Assembly: GCA_964480995.1 (NCBI GenBank)
Contig: CAYZRZ010000019.1
Span: 1 to 20,750 of the forward strand
Direction of reading: 5' to 3'
DNA: 20,750 bases
DNA from: UBA1038 sp964480995
GTDB lineage: Bacteria > Bacillota > Clostridia > Christensenellales > Aristaeellaceae
Made by a program: the position numbers and the translations under genes. This document shows, in pieces, positions 7,824 through 13,193 of the stretch. The stretch's first letter is position 1, and each line of letters starts with the position of its first letter. The notes below the pieces were generated by a model, which was not told the DNA's origin, ran no database searches, and was given only the letters and a program-made list of their open reading frames with translations.

Positions 7824-8468
7824 ATGCCCAGAAACGAAGTTTTTGCACTGATTGATGAAGTCACGCTGAGCCTTCAAAACGCCAAGAAGGTGCCGTTTAC
7901 CGATTCCGTGATGATTCATCAAGGGCAAATGATGGACGCGCTCAAGCGCATCGTGACCAACTATGATCCTTCCCTTGAAAAAGCGGATAAGATCATCGCC
8001 AATGAAGAACGCATCATGGGGGACGCCGCATCAGCCGCAAACAAAACCATGGAGGAAGCTCAAGCTCAGGCTCAGCGCATGGTATCAGAAGCCAATACCT
8101 ACGCCCAGACCACCAAAGCTAAGACCGATACCTACGCTCAGGATACCGTGCGCCAGGCGGATGAACAGGCCCGTGCCATTCTGGCAGACGCGCACAGCCG
8201 CGCGCAGCACATGATCGAGGACGCGAAAGCACAGGCGGATGAGCTGGTCAGCCAGACCACCGTGCTGGCCAGGGCGGAGGCTCAAGCCCGGGAACTGATC
8301 GAAAACGCCAACCAGCATGCCGACGGCCTGCGCCGCCAGACCCAGCATGATCTGGGCGCGCTGCTGGATCATGTGGATGGTACCATCTCCATGCAGCTCA
8401 ACGAGCTGCGCACCCTCAAACACAATGTGGTTTCATCCCAGGGTTTTGAGGACGGCACCGAAAACTGA
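7824..8468 (+). CDS. DivIVA-like / ATPase-subunit-like coiled-coil protein
   Basis: The 214-residue protein has a short N-terminal segment (about 1-55) followed by a long, Ala/Gln/Glu-rich helix with coiled-coil periodicity over about 55-190. It contains many A-x-x-x-A spacings (for example EEAQAQAQRM and ADEQARAILADAHSRAQ). There is no signal peptide or membrane segment. Proteins of this type are often found next to coaD in Clostridia and are annotated as DivIVA-like or V-ATPase subunit H-like; the latter label usually reflects only the coiled coil. The ATG has a GGGAGGG site about 10 nt upstream and lies 22 nt after coaD, making it the last gene of the leuS unit. A scaffold or polar/septal role is plausible by resemblance to DivIVA, but no specific lipid-binding motif can be pointed to. 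The coding call is firm; function is uncertain. Confidence 0.85.
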   Translation: MPRNEVFALIDEVTLSLQNAKKVPFTDSVMIHQGQMMDALKRIVTNYDPSLEKADKIIANEERIMGDAASAANKTMEEAQAQAQRMVSEANTYAQTTKAKTDTYAQDTVRQADEQARAILADAHSRAQHMIEDAKAQADELVSQTTVLARAEAQARELIENANQHADGLRRQTQHDLGALLDHVDGTISMQLNELRTLKHNVVSSQGFEDGTEN

Positions 8469-8512
8469 CGACAACTTGACAGAACAATAGATCTATTCAT
8501 CAAATATTCTTT

Positions 8513-8552
8513 TGCACCCCTTTGCCGGATCGAGTGTCGGCATTGGGGTGCA
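8513..8552 (+). terminator. Strong hairpin ending the leuS unit, probable terminator
   Basis: TGCACCCC (8513-8520) pairs with GGGGTGCA (8545-8552), and inside it TGCCG (8523-8527) pairs with CGGCA (8538-8542), separated by symmetric TT/TT and closed by a 10-nt loop. It begins 44 nt after the coiled-coil gene. The following bases (TATATTATCTC) are AT-rich but not a clean U-tract, so termination may be inefficient or factor-assisted. Confidence 0.55.
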
Positions 8553-8589
8553 TATATTATCTCAATCTTGCTCACTTATTGATCATGAA

Positions 8590-8629
8590 TTATAAAATAA
8601 AAATCCAGAAGCGTTGATTCTTCTGGATT
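8590..8629 (-). terminator. Intrinsic terminator of the tRNA-Ser transcript
   Basis: On the minus strand, AATCCAGAAG (8629-8620) and CTTCTGGATT (8611-8602) form a perfect 10-bp stem with an 8-nt loop, followed at once by TTTATTTTATA. The hairpin begins just 2 nt after the encoded CCA of tRNA-Ser(GCU). This is a textbook intrinsic terminator. Confidence 0.88.
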
Positions 8630-8630
8630 C

Positions 8631-8721
8631 TGGCGGAGAAGCCGGGATTTGAACCCGGGCTGCGCGTTAGCACACTACTCCCTTAGCAGGGGAGCCCCTT
8701 CGGCCACTTGGGTACTTCTCC
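8631..8721 (-). tRNA. tRNA-Ser, anticodon GCT (reads AGC/AGU)
   Basis: Read on the minus strand, the acceptor stem GGAGAAG/CTTCTCC closes the molecule. The anticodon arm has GCT at 8687-8685 in the loop CTGCTAA on a CTCCC/GGGAG stem. A long variable arm follows (characteristic of tRNA-Ser), and the T-loop is GGTTCAAATCC. CCA is encoded (TGG at 8631-8633 on the plus strand). It is the second gene of a two-tRNA transcript. Confidence 0.95.
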
Positions 8722-8742
8722 ATGAGCCGGTGAATGAACAGA

Positions 8743-8831
8743 TGGCGGAGAGAGAGGGATTCGAACCCCCGGTGCCTTTCAGCATCACCAGTTTTCAAGA
8801 CTGGCGCCTTAAACCACTCGGCCATCTCTCC
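8743..8831 (-). tRNA. tRNA-Ser, anticodon TGA (reads UCN)
   Basis: On the minus strand the gene opens with GGAGAGA, paired with TCTCTCC at the 3' end. The anticodon arm is CCAGT/ACTGG with TGA at 8797-8795 in loop CTTGAAA. A long variable arm and a T-arm with GGTTCGAATCC follow, and CCA is encoded (TGG at 8743-8745 on the plus strand). It lies 21 nt upstream of tRNA-Ser(GCU) in the same transcript. Confidence 0.95.
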
Positions 8832-8867
8832 GCAATTGCGCCATAACAATTTTTGGAGCGCTTGAAC

Positions 8868-8896
8868 ATACTATCAAACACGGGTTATTCTGTCAA
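8868..8896 (-). promoter_or_regulatory. Promoter of the tRNA-Ser pair
   Basis: On the minus strand, TTGACA (8896-8891), a 17-nt spacer and TAGTAT (8873-8868) lie about 37 nt before the tRNA-Ser(UGA) 5' end. The -35 is perfect; the -10 is four of six. Confidence 0.65.
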
Positions 8897-8980
8897 CTGA
8901 AAATTTAATTCTATATCAAAATGTTGAGATCCTGGTGATAGTCGCTTTTTGAGGAGAGCTTACCTTATTCACACGAGGGG

Positions 8981-9100
8981 TATAATAGAAAAGGTTCTCG
9001 TTGATGGAGTGCAATTCCCAAGAGAGCCCGGAAATATTAGGCTTAGATGTCGGGTTATGCTATTTTGATCAAAACGACAAACGCTAAGCTGCGATGAGGA
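8981..9100 (+). promoter_or_regulatory. Promoter -10 and possible structured 5' leader of the HD-fold gene
   Basis: A perfect TATAAT is at 8981-8986, with only a weak -35 (CTTACC, 8959-8964). The roughly 115-nt leader can form two stems: GGTTCTC (8993-8999) with GAGAGCC (9022-9028), and GCTTAG (9041-9046) with CTAAGC (9084-9089). The second encloses GTCG/CGAC (9049-9052/9075-9078) and TTTT-GATC-AAAA (9063-9074). A competing pairing, AGCCCG (9025-9030) with CGGGTT (9051-9056), would disrupt both. The distal stem ends 7 nt before the GAGGA ribosome site. I recognise no known riboswitch class. The helices are real in sequence; biological relevance is unproven. Confidence 0.35.
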
Positions 9101-9108
9101 ATGTATAA

Positions 9109-9543
9109 TTGAGTACGGAAGAAATGGTCATTCAAGCGAGAGAACTAAGCAAACTGATTCATCAGGATCAGACAGACCGAGAGGGAAATTCGCATTATGA
9201 GTATTTGAACTCTTTGGCGGAGGATTGCTATTTTGATGAAATGAAGGCAGTTGCCTATCTGCAGGATGCCGTTGAACACCAGCCGGATCGCATCAGCGTC
9301 GGGGATATCCGCAGACAATTTGGAGATGAGATAGGCGATGCCGTAGACGCGATTACCAAAAGGCCCAGGGAGAGTTCGGAAGATTACTATGCGCGCCTGA
9401 AGCAAAACCCGCTGGCTTTGGGTGTTAAAATGAAAGACCTGCGCCGCCGTATAGCGGATCTTGAGAATACTGATGCGGATGAGAATGTCATCCGGGCAAG
9501 ACGTGAAGCATGCCAGGCCTCGCTGAACTATTTCATGAATTGA
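9109..9543 (+). CDS. Rel/SpoT-type HD-fold protein lacking the HD histidines
   Basis: The 144-residue protein aligns by eye with small HD hydrolases of the RelA/SpoT N-terminal type. The family pattern H-x-G-Q-x-x-x-x-G-x-x-Y-x-x-H-x-x-x-x-A is seen as HQDQTDREGNSHYEYL (18-33). The LLHDVVED block is seen as YLQDAVEH (50-57), ISVGDIRRQFGDEI matches the following helix, and VKMKDL (106-111) matches the VKLADL metal block. Of the four metal ligands of active enzymes, the first His is Leu33 and the His of HD is Gln52; Asp53 and Asp110 remain. It is therefore unlikely to be an active Mn-dependent (p)ppGpp hydrolase and may be a binding or regulatory protein. The start is TTG with AGGA 8 nt upstream; ATG at 9124 is an alternative. 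The gene stands alone, between a candidate leader and a strong terminator. Confidence 0.8.
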   Translation: MSTEEMVIQARELSKLIHQDQTDREGNSHYEYLNSLAEDCYFDEMKAVAYLQDAVEHQPDRISVGDIRRQFGDEIGDAVDAITKRPRESSEDYYARLKQNPLALGVKMKDLRRRIADLENTDADENVIRARREACQASLNYFMN

Positions 9544-9547
9544 GCGC

Positions 9548-9580
9548 AAAAAGAACCCGCCTTCCGGCGGGTTCTTTGTT
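9548..9580. terminator. Bidirectional intrinsic terminator between convergent genes
   Basis: AAAGAACCCGCC (9550-9561) and GGCGGGTTCTTT (9566-9577) make a perfect 12-bp stem with a TTCC loop. The plus strand continues TTTGTTTTG and the minus strand continues into T residues (TTTTTGCG). It ends the HD-fold gene 6 nt after its stop and also the zinc-ribbon gene, whose stop is 21 nt away on the other side. Confidence 0.92.
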
Positions 9581-9598
9581 TTGAAGTCTTACTTCAGC

Positions 9599-9898
9599 TT
9601 AGCGGCCGCTGTGACGGGCAAAGCAATCACGGCAGTAAACCGGACGATCACCGCGGGGCTGGAAGGGAACCTGCGTGGTGGCGCCACATTCATCGCAGAT
9701 TACATCATACATTTGGCGTTCACCGCCGTTGTTGCTGCCGTGGCTGTTGCTGCGACGATTCGCGCGGCAGCCGGGGCAACGGCCGGGCTCATTCTGGAAG
9801 CCTTTTTCAGCGTAGAAGGCCTGCTCAGAACCGGTGAAGAGGAATTCGGCGCCGCACTCGCGGCAGGTAAGGGTTTTGTCGGTATACATGCTAGTCAT
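9599..9898 (-). CDS. Double zinc-ribbon protein
   Basis: This 99-residue protein has two treble CxxC pairs. The first ribbon (C12, C15, C41, C44) spans TCRECGAEFLFTGSEQAFYA and the EPGRCPGCR block, a pattern common to small zinc-ribbon proteins of Firmicutes. The second (C68, C71, C89, C92) contains CDECGATTQVPFQP and DRPVYCRDCF. A Ser/Asn/Gly-rich linker (about 49-60) joins them. No catalytic motif is visible; roles in RNA, DNA or protein binding are possible but unproven. Start choice is ambiguous. ATG at 9898 has AGGAGG only about 3 nt away and ATG at 9889 has it about 12 nt away; family members I know begin MYxDKTL, which would favour 9889. The gene converges on the HD-fold gene and shares its terminator. 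Confidence 0.88.
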   Translation of the reverse strand: MTSMYTDKTLTCRECGAEFLFTGSEQAFYAEKGFQNEPGRCPGCRANRRSNSHGSNNGGERQMYDVICDECGATTQVPFQPRGDRPVYCRDCFARHSGR

Positions 9899-10018
9899 GT
9901 ACCTCCTTTAATTATGTCCAAACCGATGTGTTTCAAGCTGGTTCCGTGGTTTCACACATCAGTCACCTGACGACACAACCTGGAGGAACACCTGACCATT
10001 AGGCTTGGCACCGATGTA

Positions 10019-10027
10019 AATATAACA
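10019..10027 (-). promoter_or_regulatory. Extended -10 promoter candidate for the zinc-ribbon gene
   Basis: On the minus strand, TGTTATATT is a TGn-extended -10 with five of six core matches. No good -35 is seen at 16-18 nt spacing. It would give a leader of about 115 nt before the ATG. Confidence 0.35.
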
Positions 10028-10102
10028 CACATTACCGGTTTTGCATAGTGGTTTATGAAAAATTTGTAAATTATATATCGTGTGCTGCTCAGCGCCTCAA
10101 AC

Positions 10103-10130
10103 TTGCTTTTTAATGTGCGTGGAGTATAAT
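10103..10130 (+). promoter_or_regulatory. Promoter candidate for the flavodiiron gene
   Basis: TTGCTT (10103-10108), a 16-nt spacer and a perfect TATAAT (10125-10130). The predicted start is near 10137, giving a leader of about 215 nt before the ATG at 10353. Confidence 0.55.
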
Positions 10131-10352
10131 ATATTCAAGGCTGGAATGACCGGACCGCTCTTGTATCAGACTGCACATCCTGCATTGTCTGCAAGAAGGG
10201 CAGCGGCTTTTCTGCCTTGTATGCTTACTATGTTTCCCGAGTACGCTTAGGCCAATTGCCAACACGATAGACCGCTGGAAATAATACAATGCTGAAGGTT
10301 GTGCTGTTTTTTGTGCGCGGGGGTTAGTTCAATAAAGGAAAGAAGGCTCTCT

Positions 10353-11582
10353 ATGGATTGCATACAGAGGATAGACAAGTATATTTACTGGGTGGGCGGC
10401 AGTGACCGCCGTTTGGCGTTGTTTGAAAACATGTTCCCGCTGGATAACGGCGTTACCTACAACGCCTACATGATCGTAGATGAGAAAACGGCTCTGGTGG
10501 ATACGGTTGACAACGCCATCCGCCGGCAGTTCTTTGATAACCTGCGCGCTTCACTGAACGGCAGGCCGCTTGATTATATGGTGATCAACCATATGGAACC
10601 GGATCACTGCGCGCACATTGAGGATATCTGCCGCATGTGGCCTGATGTCAAGATTGTCGGCAACGCGAAAACCTTTCAGATGATCAATCAATTTTACCAG
10701 ATGAATCTGGAAGGCCGAACCCTGGAGGTTAAGGAGGGCGATGAACTGCCGCTGGGCCGGCATACCCTGCGCTTTTACATGGCCCCGATGGTGCACTGGC
10801 CGGAGGTGATGTTCACTTACGAGACCAGCAAGCATATCCTGTTTTCCGCGGATGCCTTTGGCAGTTTCGGCGGCTATAACGGCAACCTCTTTTGCGACGA
10901 TATGGATTACTTTGACCAGCATATGGAGGAAGCCCGCCGGTATTACACCAACATAGTCGGAAAATATGGCCAGCAGGTGCTTGGCGCGCTGAAGAAGGTG
11001 GGCGGGCAGAAAATTGAACTGATCTGTCCTTTGCACGGACCTGTTCTGCGCGGAGAAGATATGCACAAGATGCTGGAAAAATATACCCGATGGGCCTCCT
11101 ACAGGCCTGAGAAGGCAGGCGTGGTGATGGCCTATGCTTCCATGTATGGCAATACCGAGGAAGTGATCCACCGGCTGGCCGGCCTGCTCTCACAACGCGG
11201 TATCCGGGATATCCGCATCTACGATGTGTCAAAGACTCATTATTCATACATCATCGCCCGGGCGTTCCAATACAGTCACTTGGTGCTTGCTTCTCCAACA
11301 TATAACATGCACCTGTATCAGGGAATGGACACCTTGATCACCGACATGGGCAATCTGAACCTGCAAAACAGAAAGGTGGCCCTCATCGGGAATGGGTCCT
11401 GGAGTCCATCGGCTCACACGATTATGCAAAAGAAGCTGAAAACCATGAAAAATATGACGCTGCTCGTGCCTCCTATGGTGATCCGTTCGTCTATGCTGCC
11501 CGAGCAGGAGGCGGAGCTTGAACTGATGGCGGACGCGCTGGCGGAAACGATCAAGCAGGACGAGGCGGCCATAAGTTCATAA
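10353..11582 (+). CDS. fprA: FprA-type flavodiiron protein (A-type flavoprotein)
   Basis: The 409-residue cytoplasmic protein reduces oxygen to water and/or NO to nitrous oxide, protecting anaerobes. The metallo-beta-lactamase-like domain (about 1-250) carries the di-iron ligands H80, E82, D84 and H85 in HMEPDH, H148 in MVHWPE, D167 in SADAFG and H228 in CPLHGP. All are intact. The flavodoxin domain (about 256-400) has the FMN phosphate loop at YASMYGNTEE and the second loop at SPTYNMHLYQG. There is no fused rubredoxin or flavin reductase, so it is a class A enzyme needing an external electron donor, and no rubredoxin gene is in the window. The open frame extends to 10299, but ATG 10353 is preceded by AGAAGG at 6 nt spacing and gives the canonical family start. 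Whether oxygen or NO is preferred cannot be told from sequence. Confidence 0.95.
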   Translation: MDCIQRIDKYIYWVGGSDRRLALFENMFPLDNGVTYNAYMIVDEKTALVDTVDNAIRRQFFDNLRASLNGRPLDYMVINHMEPDHCAHIEDICRMWPDVKIVGNAKTFQMINQFYQMNLEGRTLEVKEGDELPLGRHTLRFYMAPMVHWPEVMFTYETSKHILFSADAFGSFGGYNGNLFCDDMDYFDQHMEEARRYYTNIVGKYGQQVLGALKKVGGQKIELICPLHGPVLRGEDMHKMLEKYTRWASYRPEKAGVVMAYASMYGNTEEVIHRLAGLLSQRGIRDIRIYDVSKTHYSYIIARAFQYSHLVLASPTYNMHLYQGMDTLITDMGNLNLQNRKVALIGNGSWSPSAHTIMQKKLKTMKNMTLLVPPMVIRSSMLPEQEAELELMADALAETIKQDEAAISS

Positions 11583-11601
11583 AACTCGCCGGCCTTTCAA
11601 G

Positions 11602-11650
11602 TATTGGTACGAGTATCCTTTGCTTATTAAGGATAGTCTTGCCAATATTT
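11602..11650 (+). terminator. Hairpin terminator of fprA, overlapping the next promoter
   Basis: TATTGG (11602-11607) pairs with CCAATA (11642-11647) and TATCCTT (11614-11620) with AAGGATA (11629-11635). The 6/6 interior segment is itself mostly paired, apart from two mismatches. Loop is TGCTTATT; TTTTATT follows. The stem's 3' arm includes the -35 box of the downstream gene. Confidence 0.6.
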
Positions 11651-11667
11651 TATTGTGGTGATATGAT
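11639..11667 (+). promoter_or_regulatory. Promoter of the shikimate-kinase-like gene
   Basis: TTGCCA (11639-11644), a 17-nt spacer and TATGAT (11662-11667): five of six at both boxes. The predicted start is near 11674, which leaves about 40 nt before the ATG at 11715. The -35 lies in the 3' arm of the upstream hairpin. Confidence 0.7.
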
Positions 11668-11714
11668 AAGGTTGTAGTTTTATGAAACAAGGATACATCC
11701 TGGAGGGACAGTAC

Positions 11715-12215
11715 ATGGTGTCTCAGCATGTCTTTTTGGTTGGCATGGCGGGCAGCGGGAAATCCACACTTGGCAAAAACCTGGCTAATAGTCTTGGCGT
11801 TCCCTTTATCGACACAGACGAGCGCGTCAGCGCGATGATGGGAATGTCTGTTCAGGATGTCTGCAAAAAGCTGGGGGAGTCCTTTTATCATAACGCTGAA
11901 ACGGGTGTTCTGATGGAACTTGTGGGTGAAACGCCCAGCGTCATCACTACGGGCAGTGATGTGCCGATGATGAAGGAGAACGTACAGCTGATGCAAAATC
12001 ACGGTCTTATCATCCATGTAGACCGTCCTTTGGATCAGCTGCTGGCGGACCGCCTGACGGAAATTGGAACGGGCTCAGGCCGGGATGAGCTGATCCAGCG
12101 ATATAATCAAAGCATCGGCTTTTACAGAGCGTGCGCTGACTATACCGTGGATAACGACCGGGGCATAGCTGTCGGCGTCCAGAAGATCATCGCGCTGGTG
12201 CATCGCGTCATATAG
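11715..12215 (+). CDS. Shikimate-kinase-fold P-loop protein with altered substrate site
   Basis: The 166-residue protein has the shikimate kinase layout: Walker A GMAGSGKST (10-18), the DTD motif at 33-35, the GE..F...E helix (54-62), and the ADYTVD C-terminal block (141-146). Key substrate residues are missing. The Arg of GE..FR..E is His59. The GGG loop is TGSDV (79-83). The lid segment with R.RPLL appears absent or shortened. The Arg of R..LY...AD is Ser133. ATP binding therefore looks intact, but shikimate binding does not. Automatic annotation would call this aroK; I would not, and no aro gene is nearby. The open frame extends to ATG 11682. ATG 11715 is chosen because GGAGGG lies 7 nt upstream, while 11682 has no ribosome site and is only about 8 nt from the predicted transcript start. 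It is a single-gene unit. Confidence 0.82.
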   Translation: MVSQHVFLVGMAGSGKSTLGKNLANSLGVPFIDTDERVSAMMGMSVQDVCKKLGESFYHNAETGVLMELVGETPSVITTGSDVPMMKENVQLMQNHGLIIHVDRPLDQLLADRLTEIGTGSGRDELIQRYNQSIGFYRACADYTVDNDRGIAVGVQKIIALVHRVI

Positions 12216-12285
12216 AGGAAGGCTCTCCATCCGGCAGCCTGGAATCTTCAGATTATTTACAATGTGTATCAATGTTAACCCTTTT

Positions 12286-12323
12286 CACGGCCTTGCTTTT
12301 TAAGCAAAGCCGTGCTATTTTTG
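12286..12323 (+). terminator. Intrinsic terminator after the shikimate-kinase-like gene
   Basis: CACGGC (12286-12291) pairs with GCCGTG (12309-12314) and TTGCTT (12293-12298) with AAGCAA (12302-12307), with one C/A mismatch and a TTT loop, followed by CTATTTTTG. TTGCTT and TATTTT (12316-12321), 17 nt apart, could also act as a weak promoter for rbgA. No better rbgA promoter is seen. Confidence 0.85.
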
Positions 12324-12356
12324 ACAGGTATCATCGGCCTGAGGAGGGCAAAACGC

Positions 12357-13193
12357 TTGACCATTTCATGGTATCCCGGTCACATGGCGAAGGCAAAACG
12401 GCAACTCCAGGAACAGCTGACGCGCGCTGACGTGGTCATCGAGGTCTGCGATGCCAGGATTCCCCTGTCCAGCCGCAACCCGGATCTTGATCAGATGGTT
12501 CAGTATAAGCAACGTATTGTGCTGCTTAATAAGGCCGATCTGGCTGATCCGGGGCTGACGCAGGCATGGAGTGAACATTTCAAGGCACAGGGACTGACAG
12601 TTTTGGCCCTCAACAGCCTCCGCTCAGCCAATAAAGTTGTGCCCTTGATCGAAGCGGCGGCAAAGCAAAAGATTGAAAACGCTCAGAAGCGAGGAATCAG
12701 AAAAACGGTGCGGGCTATGGTAGTCGGCGTGCCCAACGTAGGAAAATCCACCCTGATCAACCTGATCAAGGGAAAGTCCACCATCAAAACGGCGGATATG
12801 CCGGGCGTCACCCGCAGTACGCAGTGGTTCCGCGTAACGCCATATCTCGAGTTGATGGATTCACCGGGCCTTTTGTGGCCCAAGCTGGAGGATCCTCTGG
12901 TGGCGCAGCGGCTTGCCTATATCGGATCCATTCGTGACCAGGTGCATGATACGCTGCAGCTGTGCTTGAATCTGCTGGACGAACTGATGAACACGCATGC
13001 CGATATGCTGCTTGCGCGCTATAAGCTGACGGACACGACCCTTCGGGGAGAAAAGCTGCTGGAAGTGATTTGCGCGGGCAGGGGTTTTCTTGTGCGTGGC
13101 GGGGAACTGGATATAGAGAGGGGCATTATGGCGGTGCTGGACGAGTTTCGCGGAGGAAAAATCGGCCGTATAACCCTGGAAGCCCCGCAATGA
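12357..13193 (+). CDS. rbgA: Ribosome biogenesis GTPase RbgA (YlqF)
   Basis: The 278-residue circularly permuted GTPase acts late in 50S subunit assembly. Motifs occur in the permuted order: G4 NKAD (58-61), then G1 GVPNVGKS (124-131), G2 around T152 (GVTRST), and G3 DSPG (168-171). The opening TISWYPGHMAKAKRQ is diagnostic of the YlqF/RbgA subfamily. The start is TTG at 12357, with GAGGAGGG 8 nt upstream, and gives the canonical N-terminus; upstream codons in the same frame run into the terminator hairpin and are not credible. Its stop overlaps the rnhB start (ATGA), so the two are translationally coupled. RbgA next to RNase HII is standard Firmicutes gene order. Confidence 0.95.
   Translation: MTISWYPGHMAKAKRQLQEQLTRADVVIEVCDARIPLSSRNPDLDQMVQYKQRIVLLNKADLADPGLTQAWSEHFKAQGLTVLALNSLRSANKVVPLIEAAAKQKIENAQKRGIRKTVRAMVVGVPNVGKSTLINLIKGKSTIKTADMPGVTRSTQWFRVTPYLELMDSPGLLWPKLEDPLVAQRLAYIGSIRDQVHDTLQLCLNLLDELMNTHADMLLARYKLTDTTLRGEKLLEVICAGRGFLVRGGELDIERGIMAVLDEFRGGKIGRITLEAPQ

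Larger units (their letters stand above)
9899..10352. other. 454-nt gene-free region with divergent promoters and leaders
   Basis: The left part (9899-10027) is the upstream region of the minus-strand zinc-ribbon gene. It holds its ribosome site, the inverted repeat GATGTGT/ACACATC (9925-9931/9954-9960), two CACCTGA copies, and an extended -10 match on the minus strand, TGTTATATT (10027-10019). The right part holds the promoter at 10103-10130 and a roughly 215-nt leader of the flavodiiron gene. A 34-codon open frame (10146-10250) lies in that leader with only a weak AAGG upstream. I see no protein similarity to support it. There is no tRNA or recognisable known ncRNA. Confidence 0.5.

Noticed and set aside
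8476..8510. TTGACA at 8476 and the palindrome AATAGATCTATT as a plus-strand promoter or operator
   Set aside because: No -10 box at acceptable spacing, and no plus-strand gene follows before the minus-strand tRNAs.
8649..8849. Short frames on both strands over the tRNA genes
   Set aside because: They read through two well-formed tRNA-Ser genes.
9058..9237. 12-nt repeat TGCTATTTTGAT at 9058-9069 and 9226-9237
   Set aside because: Only two copies, one within a coding sequence; probably coincidence.
9581..9970. Plus-strand frame of 129 codons opposite the zinc-ribbon gene
   Set aside because: The minus strand carries eight correctly spaced cysteines in CxxC pairs and an AGGAGG site; the plus frame is Ala/Gly-rich antisense.
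12312..12356. An in-frame upstream extension of rbgA beginning inside the terminator
   Set aside because: It starts in the hairpin with no ribosome site, while TTG 12357 has GAGGAGGG at 8 nt and gives the canonical RbgA N-terminus.
13070..13189. Upstream extension of rnhB into rbgA (40 codons)
   Set aside because: It lies entirely within rbgA coding sequence; ATG 13190 overlaps the rbgA stop and matches family length.
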